A stretch of 64,000 nt of DNA. Source: Burkholderiaceae bacterium DAT-1 (lineage in GTDB: Bacteria > Pseudomonadota > Gammaproteobacteria > Burkholderiales > Chitinimonadaceae). The DNA lies in contig JAHRBI010000005.1 of the NCBI GenBank assembly GCA_019084025.1, positions 248,001 to 312,000 on the forward strand, given 5' to 3'. Below are positions 1-9,738 of the stretch, one piece after another (the stretch's first letter is position 1; the number at the start of each line of letters is the position of its first letter). The position numbers were made by a program, and so were the translations under genes. Under the pieces are notes generated by a model. That model saw only the letters and a list, made by a program, of their open reading frames with translations. It was not told the DNA's origin and did not search any database.

Positions 1-1223
1 ACATCTGCCGTTGTCAGTGCGAGTACCTGTGAGGTCTTAAGCGCAGCAAGCTGGCTGGTCAGCAAAGCGGCGAATTGTGCAGTGTTGAGCGCGGCAACAT
101 CACCGGTCGTCAGTGCCTGCACTTGTGCGGTCGTCAGTGTAGCCAGCTGCGAAGTATTCATCGCAGCAACATCTTCAGTACCCAGCACGGCAATTTGGGT
201 CGTCGTCAAAGCAGCAACCTGGCTGGTGCTGAGTGCTGCCACATCGGCGGTATTCATCGCAACAATTTGCGAACTCTTCAAGGCAGCAACCTGAGAGGTC
301 AACAGTACTTGTACCTGCGCCGTATTCAGGCCAGCGACATCCCCTGTGGTCAGAGCCTGAACCTGTGCAGTGGTCAGGGTGGTCAGCTGGGCGGTATTCA
401 TTGCTGCGACATCTTCTGTGCCAAGCACCGCAACTTGAGCTGTCGTGAGAACAGAAACCTGAGTCGTATTCAGCACAGCTACATCGGCAGTATTCAGCGC
501 AACAACCTGACTTGAATTCAGCGCCGCAACCTGCGAGGTCAGCAACACCGACACCTGCGTGGTATTCAAGGCAGCGATATCGCTGGATTCGAGTGCCCGC
601 AGCTGGCTGGTACTCAGCGAGGTCAACTGGGTAGTATCCAGAGCAGCCACATCATCTGTACCCAGTGCAACCACCTGCGAGGTGGTCAGCGCAGCCAACT
701 GCGACGTGAGCAGTACGGCAACCTGTGCCGTATTCAGGCCGCTCACCTGACCCGTTTTCAGTGCTGCAATCTGGGATGTGAGCAGTGCCTGAACCTGAGT
801 GCTGCTCAGGGCAGCAATGTCATCCGACTCCAGAGCCCGCACTTGATTAGTCGTGAAGGTACTGAGCTGTGTTGAACTCAGTGCAGAGACATCAGAACTA
901 TTGAGCGCGAGAATCTGGGTGGTTTTCATCGCCCCGATCTCGGACGTGGTCAGCGCCTGAATCTGATTGGTATTCATCGCCGCAATGGCGGTCGTCGTCA
1001 GGGCGGCGAAGGCCGATGTGGTAAACATCGACACCTGCGTCGTGAGCAGCGCCCCCACACTACTTGAATTCAGCGCCGCAACCTGCGCCGAATTCAGGAC
1101 CCCGATATGGGTCGTCGTTAGCGCCTGAACCTGCGCAGTGTTGATCGCCGCGAAATCTGCGGTGGAGAGTAGCGTGATCGCAGTCGTATTCAGACCGGCA
1201 ATGGTGGCCGTGCTCAACGATGT
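1..1223 (-). repeat. 24-bp tandem coding repeat with a 240-bp higher-order period
   Basis: Each 24-bp unit encodes one octapeptide. Units also repeat in blocks of ten: octads ending in an acid pair (GTEDV, GTDDV or SSDV type) recur every 240 bp, with further acidic octads at fixed offsets of +3 and +7 units. The blocks are 1151-912, 911-672, 671-432, 431-192 and 191-1. The two blocks nearest the left edge are almost identical, and similarity falls toward the start codon. Confidence 0.85.
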
Positions 1224-1238
1224 GATAATCGGATCCAT
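1..1238 (-). CDS. Giant octapeptide-repeat protein, N-terminal part (cut by window edge)
   Basis: The minus frame is open from an ATG at 1238 to the window edge, giving 412 residues with no stop. After a five-residue start (MDPII) the whole visible protein is a run of fifty complete 8-residue units of the form x-A-L-x-T-x-Q-V, where the seventh position is Gln or Asp and the eighth is Val, Ile, Leu or Phe. A GGTGAG ribosome-binding site lies just upstream. No signal peptide or membrane segment is visible in this part. Composition is almost only Ala, Leu, Thr, Ser, Val, Gln, Asn and Asp, with no Cys or Trp. Proteins of this sort are often large surface or secreted proteins whose export signal is C-terminal, but that end lies outside the window. 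I do not recognise a characterised family, so function is unknown. Confidence 0.75.
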   Translation of the reverse strand, partial: MDPIITSLSTATIAGLNTTAITLLSTADFAAINTAQVQALTTTHIGVLNSAQVAALNSSSVGALLTTQVSMFTTSAFAALTTTAIAAMNTNQIQALTTSEIGAMKTTQILALNSSDVSALSSTQLSTFTTNQVRALESDDIAALSSTQVQALLTSQIAALKTGQVSGLNTAQVAVLLTSQLAALTTSQVVALGTDDVAALDTTQLTSLSTSQLRALESSDIAALNTTQVSVLLTSQVAALNSSQVVALNTADVAVLNTTQVSVLTTAQVAVLGTEDVAAMNTAQLTTLTTAQVQALTTGDVAGLNTAQVQVLLTSQVAALKSSQIVAMNTADVAALSTSQVAALTTTQIAVLGTEDVAAMNTSQLATLTTAQVQALTTGDVAALNTAQFAALLTSQLAALKTSQVLALTTAD

Positions 1239-1735
1239 GTTTTTCTCACCTATTCCTATGCGGGAGCTCGCTCCCTGACGACCACTGCACGCGGTCAACC
1301 GCCATAAGCACGACTTACGTGCTCAGGCTTCGCAGCTGATACGCTAATTTCGACATATCCCAAAAAATCTTGATGGCCAATCACACAAGTGGCGACAAAC
1401 GGTCATCCCATCTTATTCAGGCACGCAATCCCCTCCCGAGGCGCACGCCCTCGTGCTGTATTCAAGTCCTGTGCAGATCGAAAAGCAAAGCCGTCTGGCG
1501 GCGGATTGAAATGTCCCTATTGATAGATTTGTTTGCAGCCACACCTACTGCGGCTCGGCACGGCATCTGCGGCGAATGACTCGGGGTCACGCCACGCATC
1601 TCAACCGATGACCGGCATCCAAATCCCCTCCACCTACCATGAAAAAATATTTTTGACTGCTAAGGTTGTATGAGTTGGCGGTGAGCGCGCGCCACATTTT
1701 TGGCTTAAGGCGATGAATTTGGCGGAGAAGCACTC
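1239..1735. other. Divergent intergenic region with two inverted repeats
   Basis: About 500 bases lie between the repeat protein (minus) and the STAS gene (plus). Two short inverted repeats sit near the repeat-protein start: GGGAGC/GCTCCC at 1262-1275 and AGCACG/CGTGCT at 1307-1323. Both transcription units must start here, but I see no convincing sigma-70, sigma-28 or sigma-54 promoter and no RNA gene. A short plus-strand frame at 1370-1579 has no coding features I trust. Confidence 0.4.
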
Positions 1736-2053
1736 ATGACACTCGGTGTTGAGGAAAAGGCGGGGATCAGGCATCTCACCCTGGATGGCGAACTCACCAT
1801 TTCAACGGTCAGTGCGTTGAAATCGGAACTGATCGAGGCGGCTCAAAGCGACAGCGTCTTATTCGACCCGTCACAGCTGAGTGATATCGATAGCTGTGGT
1901 GTTCAGTGGCTGGCATTGCTGCACCAGGAAGCGACCCGGCAAGGTCGCGCATTCCATGTTTTACCCGGCCATGCGTCCCTCGATCACATTTTGAAATTGC
2001 TGGGGCTCAGCAACATCCTTTCACCGGATACACCGGCCAAGGCGGAGCAATAA
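1736..2053 (+). CDS. STAS-domain protein at the head of the chemosensory operon
   Basis: This 105-residue protein is a single STAS domain, the fold of anti-sigma-factor antagonists such as SpoIIAA. The hallmark loop D-I-D-S-C-G-V carries a Ser in the position that partner kinases phosphorylate in antagonist proteins. The start follows a GGCGGAG ribosome-binding site, and the stop is one base before the cheA ATG, so translation is probably coupled to CheA. STAS proteins occur in some chemosensory operons; here it may be an extra phosphotransfer or docking partner in place of the missing cheY. That role is inference. Confidence 0.85.
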   Translation: MTLGVEEKAGIRHLTLDGELTISTVSALKSELIEAAQSDSVLFDPSQLSDIDSCGVQWLALLHQEATRQGRAFHVLPGHASLDHILKLLGLSNILSPDTPAKAEQ

Positions 2054-2054
2054 C

Positions 2055-4328
2055 ATGGACTTAAGCAAGGCCAAGGCCCTGTTTTTCGATGAGGCTCGCG
2101 AGTTGTGCGATGCCTTTGAAGGTGTATTACTGGATAACGAACACACCAACGCCGACGAAGAAACATTCAATCTGTTATTCAGAACGGCTCATACGATCAA
2201 GGGATCGTCTGGCATTTTTGGTCTGGATGCCTTGGTGCGCTTCGCCCACGTCGTTGAAAACGTCCTGGAGCGCCTGCGCGCAGGCATCATTGCACTGGAT
2301 GGCGACCTCGTGTCGCTCTTGCTCCACTGCAATGACCACTTGCGTACGCTGTTACAGCAGGTGGAAACAGATGAAACCACGGCGAATAGCGACCTGCCGG
2401 AAGGGATGCCTCTCCTGCAGCAGCTGGCGCGCTATCAGGTCGACGAAGCACATCAACCTGACTTCAGCCCAGTGGCCGACTCCTCTACCGTCCCTCAGGC
2501 GTCCTCACGAGCCGCGCCCGACAGTACCCAGATCTGTGCGACTTCGCCCTTGTGGCAAATTTCATTGCGATTCCAGGCGGATTTATTCAGAGACGGCTTT
2601 GATCCCGCCTCACTGATCCACTATCTCACCTCTTACGGTGAGATCAAGCATGTTGAAGCCATTTGGCGCACCTTGCCCGAACTGACGCTACTTGATCCGA
2701 CCGAATGTTTCCTGGGTCTGGAAATCGCATTTGAATCAGGTGAAACACTAGACAAGGTGGCAGAAGCATTTGAATTCATTAATGAATACAGTTTGATTGG
2801 CCTTTTACCTCCGCATGCGCCACTTCGTGAATATCAGGCGCTCGCTATACAAATCGCGGCACGTAACGATGACCCCCTGGCAGATGCGCTGAGCGATCAG
2901 GTGAATCGCTGGCTGACTCGTCAGGCGCTGACACCAGATGAAGCCCGGATCATCCTGGCAGGTGACGAGGCGGGCTTTGCCATCGCAGAATCGGCGCCCG
3001 ATCCAGACGACGCCCTTGCACCACAGGCAGATACACCACCGCAGGTCAGCGCCGAGCAGGCGCCCGCCCGCTCCTCTGGTATTTCCCCCGGTCGTACCAG
3101 CGCCCGTAACGAAGGCCACTATATCCGCGTGGAAGCAGGCAAGTTAGACCGCCTGATCAACCGGGTGGGTGAGCTGGTGATTGCGGCATCCAGTACCACC
3201 ATGATCGCGCAAGGTCACGGCAGTGCCGAGATGCTTGAGTCGGTTGCCATTGTTAACACGCTGGTCGAAAAAATCCGCGACGATGCGCTCACGCTGCGCA
3301 TGGTGCCGGTCGGCGACATCTTTGGTCGCTTTCCGCGCATGGTTCGGGAGGTATCGCAGCAGATTGGTAAAACGATTCAGCTGAATATCGAAGGGGCAGA
3401 TACCGAAATCGACAAGTCGATGGTGGAGAAACTCACCGATCCCCTCATGCATATCGTGCGTAATGCGGTCGACCACGGTCTGGAATCGCCCGAAGTGCGT
3501 ATTGCCGCCAACAAGTCTCCGACAGGAACGGTCACCCTGAATGCATATCACGATGCAGGTTCGGTGGTCGTTGCCATCAGTGATGATGGCGGCGGAATCA
3601 ATACCGACAAAGTGCTCGCCAAAGCGATTGATCAGGGACTTATCCCGGAAGGCCGCACGCTAAGCGAACAGGATGTCTTCCAGCTGATTTTTCATCCGGG
3701 ATTTTCCACTGCAGACAAGGTGAGCGACCTGTCCGGGCGCGGGGTGGGAATGGATGTGGTGAAGCGCAATATCGAAGCACTGCGCGGCGAAATCGAGATC
3801 CAGTCAAAGCGCGGTGTCGGCACCCATTTCAAGATCAGATTGCCGCTTACGCTTGCGATCATTGATGGCTTCCGAGTCGAGGTGGATGGCTCTTCTTTTG
3901 TCATGCCGCTGGACATGATGGTGGAGTGCATTGATTTGCCGCCGGATGCCATGCACCACCGCGTGCGTCAGGTGAATGTCCGGGGCGAATGGCTCCCGTT
4001 TGTATCGCTGCGGGAACTATTTGACCTGCAAGCTGCGACATCTCAAGAGTACATCGTCATCGTGCATTACGGCGAACACCGCGCCGGCATTGTCGTGGAC
4101 AAGCTGATGGGCGAAGTTCAGGCAGTCATCAAACCGCTGGGCGAACTATTCAAGTCACTCCGTGGTATCAGCGGCTCCACCATTTTGGGTAACGGCAAGC
4201 CGGCGCTGATTCTCGATATTCCCCAGCTGGTGCAATACGCCTTGCAACTTGAAAAGCAAAGTATCGAACACGCTTCACGGGGCGGACTGCCACCCAAGCG
4301 CCATGTTGCACACGATGCTGAATCCTGA
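2055..4328 (+). CDS. cheA: Chemotaxis histidine kinase CheA
   Basis: This is a 757-residue cytoplasmic kinase with the normal CheA order. The N-terminal HPt domain has its phospho-accepting His at about residue 46 (TAHTIKGSSG). A long variable linker covers roughly 110-345. The dimerisation helices begin near GKLDRLINRVGELV. The ATPase domain has an N-box (HIVRNAVDHG), a G1 box (DDGGGI) and a G2 box (GRGVGMDVVK). A C-terminal CheW-like domain follows. The linker holds a mixed stretch around residues 165-290 that may be the response-regulator-binding region, but I cannot assign it as a standard P2. Receptor arrays would control it through the CheW proteins encoded downstream. The only receiver-containing partner in the operon is CheB. 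Confidence 0.96.
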   Translation: MDLSKAKALFFDEARELCDAFEGVLLDNEHTNADEETFNLLFRTAHTIKGSSGIFGLDALVRFAHVVENVLERLRAGIIALDGDLVSLLLHCNDHLRTLLQQVETDETTANSDLPEGMPLLQQLARYQVDEAHQPDFSPVADSSTVPQASSRAAPDSTQICATSPLWQISLRFQADLFRDGFDPASLIHYLTSYGEIKHVEAIWRTLPELTLLDPTECFLGLEIAFESGETLDKVAEAFEFINEYSLIGLLPPHAPLREYQALAIQIAARNDDPLADALSDQVNRWLTRQALTPDEARIILAGDEAGFAIAESAPDPDDALAPQADTPPQVSAEQAPARSSGISPGRTSARNEGHYIRVEAGKLDRLINRVGELVIAASSTTMIAQGHGSAEMLESVAIVNTLVEKIRDDALTLRMVPVGDIFGRFPRMVREVSQQIGKTIQLNIEGADTEIDKSMVEKLTDPLMHIVRNAVDHGLESPEVRIAANKSPTGTVTLNAYHDAGSVVVAISDDGGGINTDKVLAKAIDQGLIPEGRTLSEQDVFQLIFHPGFSTADKVSDLSGRGVGMDVVKRNIEALRGEIEIQSKRGVGTHFKIRLPLTLAIIDGFRVEVDGSSFVMPLDMMVECIDLPPDAMHHRVRQVNVRGEWLPFVSLRELFDLQAATSQEYIVIVHYGEHRAGIVVDKLMGEVQAVIKPLGELFKSLRGISGSTILGNGKPALILDIPQLVQYALQLEKQSIEHASRGGLPPKRHVAHDAES

Positions 4329-4376
4329 ACCTTTCGCTATTAGAACTGCATCCTCCTTATTCCGAGGTAATTCAAT

Positions 4377-6020
4377 ATGTCTTTTGCCAACATGAAAGTC
4401 GGTTCTTTGCTTGGTCTGGGCTACGCTACCGTGCTCGGCCTGATGTTGATCCTGACAGGAATTGCGCTGACAAGAATGTCGCAATTCAATAGCAACCTCG
4501 AAACACTCAGTCAGGAAACGATGCAACAGATCGAGATAGCAAATGACATGAGTGAACAGGTGCACATTGTGTCACGGGTGATACGCACCATTGTCATTCT
4601 TGATGATGTAGGGCAAATGAATGAGCAAAAAGAAAAACTGGTTGCTGCCCGCACCAAGTACAACGCCCTGAGCGATAAATTATCCAAAGGCGAAATGAGC
4701 GAAGATGAACGAAATGCGCTCAACAAAGTGAATGAACTCCGTGATGTTGCACGTCCGTTGAATGATCAGGTGTTGCAATTAGCGCTGGAGAACAAGGATC
4801 AGGAAGCGGTGCAATTCCTGCTGAAAACAAGCGGTCCGGCAGTTGCCAAATGGCAAGACGCCATAGATACCTTCAAGGAAATTCAAAGCAAGAACGCACA
4901 GAAGGATGTCAATCTAGCAAATGAAACTTATATTAGCGGTAGACAGCTTTTAATTGGCCTGTCCATTCTTGCTATTGCACTGGGAATCGCCATCGCATGG
5001 TTTATCACCCGCACCCTGACACGCTCACTGGGTGGCGAGCCTAACTACGCCTGCGATATTGTCAACAAAGTGGCAGACGGTAATTTCGCGGTACCCATCC
5101 AGCTCAAGCATGGCGACCATTCCAGCCTGCTGTTTAATATCAAGAATATGGCCGCCAAGCTGTCTGGCACCATGCTGGAAGTATCGAATATGGCGGATGC
5201 CCTCACCTCCGCATCGGAGCAGGTAAGCGCGACCTCGACCTCCATGTCGCAAACCTCGTCGGAGCTGGCCGCCAGTGTAGAAGTCACCAGTGCATCGGTC
5301 GAACAACTGGCGTCAACTGTCGCACAGAATTCCGATAGCGCCCGTGTGGCAGAATCCATCGCTACCAAATCAGCCACGGGTGCGACACAAAGCGGTTCCG
5401 CCGTCACCGACATGGTCAAGGCCATGCGCGAAATCGCTTCCCGCATCACCATGATCAATGACATTGCCAACAAAACCGATCTACTGGCGATCAACGCTGC
5501 CATTGAGGCTGCCCGCGCTGGCGAGCATGGCAAAGGGTTTGCCACAGTCGCTGTGGAAGTCCGCAAACTGGCCGAGCGCTCACAAACTGCAGCTAAAGAA
5601 ATTGGTGATCTGGCTGGCCGTTCGGTCAAGGTGGCCGAGCATGCGGGCGGCTTGCTGGATGAGATGTTGCCCGATATCGACAAGACCTCATCCCTTGTTC
5701 AGGAAATTGCCGCAGCCTCTCGCGAGCAACGCCGTGGTATTGACCAGATTAATACTGCAGTGACGCAAATCAGCCAGGGCATGCAATCCTCGGCAGCATC
5801 GGCAGAAGAGCTCAGCTCGACCTCGGAAGAGCTAAGCGCCACGGCACTGCAACTGCAGGATCTGCTGAATCAGTTTGTGCTCGACAACACACGTAGCAGC
5901 AGTACACGTTCTGCCCCTACCCGGCAAACGGCATTCTCCCGCGCCAAGGCCAAAAGCCTGATGCGCAACGAGGATAATTTTGGCGGCGAAGTCAACGATG
6001 ACAAGTTCACCACTTACTAA
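4377..6020 (+). CDS. Methyl-accepting chemotaxis protein (first of two)
   Basis: This 547-residue receptor has an N-terminal membrane helix (about 9-31), a helical periplasmic sensor of four-helix-bundle type, a second membrane helix (about 188-208), a HAMP-like linker beginning LGGEP, and the cytoplasmic signalling hairpin with the conserved tip around [20 protein letters not shown]. The last residues are DDKFTTY. The final five have aromatics at positions 2 and 5, as in CheR/CheB tethering pentapeptides. It is followed 11 bases later by cheW and resembles the second receptor in this operon throughout, so the two are probably products of a tandem duplication. The ligand is unknown. Confidence 0.95.
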   Translation: MSFANMKVGSLLGLGYATVLGLMLILTGIALTRMSQFNSNLETLSQETMQQIEIANDMSEQVHIVSRVIRTIVILDDVGQMNEQKEKLVAARTKYNALSDKLSKGEMSEDERNALNKVNELRDVARPLNDQVLQLALENKDQEAVQFLLKTSGPAVAKWQDAIDTFKEIQSKNAQKDVNLANETYISGRQLLIGLSILAIALGIAIAWFITRTLTRSLGGEPNYACDIVNKVADGNFAVPIQLKHGDHSSLLFNIKNMAAKLSGTMLEVSNMADALTSASEQVSATSTSMSQTSSELAASVEVTSASVEQLASTVAQNSDSARVAESIATKSATGATQSGSAVTDMVKAMREIASRITMINDIANKTDLLAINAAIEAARAGEHGKGFATVAVEVRKLAERSQTAAKEIGDLAGRSVKVAEHAGGLLDEMLPDIDKTSSLVQEIAAASREQRRGIDQINTAVTQISQGMQSSAASAEELSSTSEELSATALQLQDLLNQFVLDNTRSSSTRSAPTRQTAFSRAKAKSLMRNEDNFGGEVNDDKFTTY

Positions 6021-6031
6021 CCGGGGGCACC

Positions 6032-6583
6032 ATGTCGATCATCCAGGAAGCGACGGACGCACCGCCAAAGGCGAAGGATTTTCATTGCGTCACCTTTATC
6101 CTCGGGGAAGATTTGTTCGGCATCGAAATCAATCATATCCGCGAGATTATCGAGTTTGAAGGCATTACCCATGTCCCCATGATGCCCGGTTTTGTGCGCG
6201 GCATAATTAATTTGCGCGGCTCTGTGGTGCCGGTCATTGACTTATCCATACGCTTTGGCCGCCATGAAACCAGCATCAAACCTACCACCTGTGTCGCTAT
6301 CTTGTCGCTTGTCGGGGTTGAAGGTGGCTATACCGACATCGGCATATTGCTGGATGCAGTGTGCGAAGTATTGGAAATCCCCGAGGATCAGATCGATCCC
6401 TCTCCTACCTTTGGTGCCAATATTTATGGCGACTTCATTCAGGGGATTGCCACGCTGAATGGCCGCTTTGCCATCCTGCTAGATGTCCGGCGCGCACTGT
6501 CCAGCAATGAACTCACTGCACTGGCGCAAAGTATGCAAATGCGGATGCAGGCGCATGCAACCAACCCAGAACCCCATGCCTAA
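6032..6583 (+). CDS. cheW: Chemotaxis adaptor CheW (first copy)
   Basis: This 183-residue protein is a single CheW SH3-like domain that links receptors to CheA. It carries the expected segments: the strand before [13 protein letters not shown], the [16 protein letters not shown] core and a closing region near GRFAILLDV. The ATG follows a GGGGGC ribosome-binding site. It pairs with the receptor just upstream, and a second receptor/adaptor pair follows. The two CheW proteins are nearly identical in the core and differ mainly at both ends. The last residues run past the start of alternative upstream codons for the second receptor, so I set that receptor's start downstream. Confidence 0.95.
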   Translation: MSIIQEATDAPPKAKDFHCVTFILGEDLFGIEINHIREIIEFEGITHVPMMPGFVRGIINLRGSVVPVIDLSIRFGRHETSIKPTTCVAILSLVGVEGGYTDIGILLDAVCEVLEIPEDQIDPSPTFGANIYGDFIQGIATLNGRFAILLDVRRALSSNELTALAQSMQMRMQAHATNPEPHA

Positions 6584-6605
6584 TGGCTGGACAGGAAAAA
6601 TCAAG

Positions 6606-8246
6606 ATGAACACGCTGCAAAACATGACCGTTCGCGCCAAGCTGCTGCTTTCGTTCCTGCTCGTACTGCTAATGCTGGCTCTGGTTGCATGGTTTGGCTT
6701 TCGAGGTACGCAAACCATGAACGGTCTGGCTGGCGACCTGTATAACGATACCTTGGTGCCCATCGTGCATCTGGATAAGGTGCGGGTAGTTGCATTGATC
6801 CACAATCGCACCTTATTCCGCATGATGGCCGAAACCGATCAGCATGTGCGGGCAGAAGCAGAACAGCGCATCGCCAAGCGCGATCGCGAAACCGAAGAAG
6901 CCTTTGCGGCTTTCAAGCAATCGGAAACACACCCAACAACAGCTGAAGCAGAGGCGATGCATGCCTTTGAAAATCAGTGGCGGGTATATCAGGCCGCCAC
7001 GGCCAAGCTGGTCGCGCTGGCATTATCGAATGACAATGTAGCTGCCAACAAATACATGCGTGACGAGTGTCGCCCGGCGTTCGAGGCCGCCGACAAATCT
7101 CTGTCCGAGTTGCTCGAAATCAATCAGGCGCAAGGGGAAGTAGCACGTAAAACCACTACCAGCACCTACCAGACCAGTAGCAACTGGATTATCGGCGTGA
7201 GTCTGACCGCCTTTGTGCTGTGTGCCGTACTAGGTCTGCTGATTACCTCAAGCCTGCTCAAACAGCTGGGTGCCGATCCTTCGGTTGCCAGTGCCATTGT
7301 CAGTAAGGTGGCAGAGGGCGACTTCAGTGTGGAAGTAAAGCTGCAACACGGTGATCAATCGAGCTTACTGTATTCCATCCAGCAAATGGTGGAAAAGCTG
7401 TCCACCACATTGTCCAATATTCATATCATGACCGAGTCGCTCACCTCTGCAAGCGAACAGGTTGCCTCCACCGCAACAGGCATGGCGCAAAGTTCTTCCG
7501 AGCTGGCAGCCAGCGTAGAAGAAACCAGCTCATCAGTAGAAGAGCTGGCTTCCACCGTCTCGCAAAATGCCGATAGCGCCTCCATCACCGAATCCATTGC
7601 GGGTCGCTCGGCCACCAGTGCCACCGAAGGTGGAAAAGCGGTAGAAGACATGGTGCGTGCCATGAAGGACATTGCCACCCGCATCACCGTCATTAACGAT
7701 ATTGCCAACAAGACTGACCTGCTAGCGATTAATGCCGCTATTGAGGCAGCACGTGCAGGTGAACATGGCAAAGGCTTTGCTACGGTTGCAGTTGAGGTGC
7801 GCAAGCTTGCCGAACGCTCGCAATCCGCCGCCATCGAAATTGGCAATCTGGCAAGCAACTCGGTGAGCGTAGCCGAACAAGCGGGCAAATTACTAAGTGA
7901 TATGTTGCCGGGCATTGCGCAGACATCGGGTCTGGTACAAGAGATTTCAGCTGCATCATCGCAACAGCGCACCGCCATCGATCAGATCAACACGGCGGTC
8001 ACCCAGATCAGCCAGGGCATGCAATCCGCCGCTGCCTCGGCCGAGGAATTGGGATCGACCTCCGAAGAACTCAGCGCCACGGCCATGCAATTGCAAGACA
8101 TGATGCAGCAATTTGTACTCTCTGGTAACCAGCGCCGGGGTGCAAGCCGGAGCATGAACACAAAACGGCGTACCTTCCCGATGCCCTCCTTTGCCAAGAA
8201 AGACGGGTTCACGGATATCAATGACGATTCCTTCCAGTCCTACTAG
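6606..8246 (+). CDS. Methyl-accepting chemotaxis protein (second of two)
   Basis: The frame is open from 6483, but that part overlaps cheW; the ATG at 6606 follows an AGGA-containing site and gives a normal receptor N-terminus ([17 protein letters not shown]). The 546-residue product has a first membrane helix at about 11-31, a helical periplasmic sensor, a second membrane helix near 196-216, a HAMP-like linker starting QLGADP, and a conserved signalling hairpin. It ends DDSFQSY, again a five-residue tail with aromatics at positions 2 and 5. The cytoplasmic half is much more similar to the first receptor than the periplasmic half, as expected after duplication and change of ligand. Confidence 0.94.
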   Translation: MNTLQNMTVRAKLLLSFLLVLLMLALVAWFGFRGTQTMNGLAGDLYNDTLVPIVHLDKVRVVALIHNRTLFRMMAETDQHVRAEAEQRIAKRDRETEEAFAAFKQSETHPTTAEAEAMHAFENQWRVYQAATAKLVALALSNDNVAANKYMRDECRPAFEAADKSLSELLEINQAQGEVARKTTTSTYQTSSNWIIGVSLTAFVLCAVLGLLITSSLLKQLGADPSVASAIVSKVAEGDFSVEVKLQHGDQSSLLYSIQQMVEKLSTTLSNIHIMTESLTSASEQVASTATGMAQSSSELAASVEETSSSVEELASTVSQNADSASITESIAGRSATSATEGGKAVEDMVRAMKDIATRITVINDIANKTDLLAINAAIEAARAGEHGKGFATVAVEVRKLAERSQSAAIEIGNLASNSVSVAEQAGKLLSDMLPGIAQTSGLVQEISAASSQQRTAIDQINTAVTQISQGMQSAAASAEELGSTSEELSATAMQLQDMMQQFVLSGNQRRGASRSMNTKRRTFPMPSFAKKDGFTDINDDSFQSY

Positions 8247-8256
8247 GGAGGCCGGA

Positions 8257-8793
8257 ATGAAACACAAACAACATGCTGAAACCGGTAACGCAGCCAGCTT
8301 TCACTGCGTGACCTTTATTCTGGGCGACGATCTGTTCGGAATTGCCATTGGCCACATACGCGAAATCATCGAATACGATGGTGTCACCCCGGTTCCCATG
8401 ATGCCCTCGTTTGTTAAAGGCGTGATTAACCTGCGCGGCTCTGTGGTGCCCGTGATTGATTTGTCGGTTCGCTTTGGACATGGCGAAACAGGCATCAAAT
8501 CAACTACCTGCGTTGCCATCCTCTCGCTTCCGGGAGCTGAGGGCGCGATCACCGATATTGGTATTTTGCTGGATGCCGTCTGCGAAGTGCTCGACATTCC
8601 AGAAAGCGAAATTGATTCCTCTCCGTCATTTGGTGCCAGCATTCGCGGAGATTTTATACAGGGGATTACAACCATCAATGGTCGATTTGCGATCCTGCTC
8701 GATGTCAAACGGGCTCTGAATATCAGTGACTTGAGCCAACTTGCCGAACAAAGTTGCCAGGAACGTGTCGGACTGCTCGCAGAACTGGCCTAA
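8257..8793 (+). CDS. cheW: Chemotaxis adaptor CheW (second copy)
   Basis: The start at 8257 (MKHKQHAETG) is chosen because an AGGGAGG ribosome-binding site lies directly in front; an upstream in-frame ATG would overlap the receptor gene. The 178-residue product is a CheW domain with the same core as the first copy ([41 protein letters not shown]). It probably couples the second receptor, or mixed arrays, to CheA. Two adaptors in one operon would allow two receptor populations to compete for one kinase, which is inference. Confidence 0.94.
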   Translation: MKHKQHAETGNAASFHCVTFILGDDLFGIAIGHIREIIEYDGVTPVPMMPSFVKGVINLRGSVVPVIDLSVRFGHGETGIKSTTCVAILSLPGAEGAITDIGILLDAVCEVLDIPESEIDSSPSFGASIRGDFIQGITTINGRFAILLDVKRALNISDLSQLAEQSCQERVGLLAELA

Positions 8794-8850
8794 TTCAGTC
8801 CGACAGCATTCGGTACAGGTACATTCACATTCACGCTTTGAAAGAACGTC

Positions 8851-9699
8851 ATGCAAGAACGTGCTGACCTGGTGGAAGGCGTTCCCCCCATTAGCGGGGC
8901 AGAATTCGAACAAGTCCGCCGTTTTATCTATACCGAAGCAGGCATTGATCTCGGCCCGACCAAACGAGCGATGGTTCAAAGTAGATTAGCGAAACGCCTT
9001 CATGCGACGGATTGCAAGACCTTTCATGGTTACCTGAAATTTCTGGCCACTAAAGAGGGTGCTGGCGAACGGCAAATTGCCATCAATCTGCTTACCACCA
9101 ATGAAACATACTTTTTCCGCGAGCCCCAGCATTTCGACTGGCTTAAGCAGCATGTGAGCGAACTGGCACGCCAGCGTGGTCCACAGGGAAATATCCGCAT
9201 CTGGTCGGCCGCCTGCTCGACCGGAGAAGAACCCTATACCATCGCCATGATCCTCGCCGAAACCCTGGGACTACGCTACAACTGGTCGATTCATGCAACA
9301 GACATCAATACCAAGGTGACCGAGTTTGCCAAGCGCGCCATCTACATCATCGAACGAGTTAATAAAACACCCAAGCACCTGTGGATGCGTTATTTCCGCA
9401 AAGGGTTTGATGAATATGAGGGCAAGGTGCGGGTACATGGCGATCTGATCAAACGCGTCACCTTTAGCAATGCCAATTTGCTTGACCTGAACGCGTTCGC
9501 AGAATTTGAGTTTGATATCGTATTCTTGCGCAATGTCATGATTTATTTTGATGACCCGACTAAATCCAAGGTGCTGAATGGCGTTATCCGTCATATGAAT
9601 AAAGAGGGATACCTGCTGATCAGCCATTCGGAAGTCATACGGCGGCCAGATGTACCGCTCAAACAGGAAGCAACTTCGCGTTACCGCATCAATCATTAA
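8851..9699 (+). CDS. cheR: Chemotaxis protein methyltransferase CheR
   Basis: This 282-residue enzyme methylates receptor glutamates with S-adenosylmethionine. The N-terminal helical domain (about 10-85) precedes a Rossmann-type methyltransferase domain with the SAM site around WSAACSTGEEPYTIAM and the late motif FLRNVMIYFD. There is no TPR extension, so this is the plain CheR type. The beta-subdomain of such enzymes can dock on receptor pentapeptides, and both receptors here end in pentapeptide-like tails. The ribosome-binding site (GAAAG) is weak. Position between cheW and cheB fits an adaptation module. Confidence 0.95.
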   Translation: MQERADLVEGVPPISGAEFEQVRRFIYTEAGIDLGPTKRAMVQSRLAKRLHATDCKTFHGYLKFLATKEGAGERQIAINLLTTNETYFFREPQHFDWLKQHVSELARQRGPQGNIRIWSAACSTGEEPYTIAMILAETLGLRYNWSIHATDINTKVTEFAKRAIYIIERVNKTPKHLWMRYFRKGFDEYEGKVRVHGDLIKRVTFSNANLLDLNAFAEFEFDIVFLRNVMIYFDDPTKSKVLNGVIRHMNKEGYLLISHSEVIRRPDVPLKQEATSRYRINH

Positions 9700-9738
9700 T
9701 CGCTCAAGCAACGTGGCATATTTTTGTTCCGGAGTATC

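Noticed and set aside
75-750. Plus-strand open frames over the repeat region
   Set aside because: They are by-products of the low-complexity minus-strand gene; the translations are repetitive in Cys, Arg and Gln and have no ribosome-binding sites.
1-1223. Regular 24-bp repeats that could suggest a CRISPR array
   Set aside because: There are no alternating unique spacers; every unit keeps one open minus frame and codes for octapeptides, so it is a coding repeat.
1370-1579. Plus-strand 69-codon frame in the region before the STAS gene
   Set aside because: No ribosome-binding site, no recognisable composition and it ends well before the operon; I treat the region as non-coding.
1678-1693. Possible sigma-54 site upstream of the STAS gene (TTGGCGGTGAGCGCGC)
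   Set aside because: GG and GC spacing fits, but the C-A-C and T-T-G parts of the consensus are missing.
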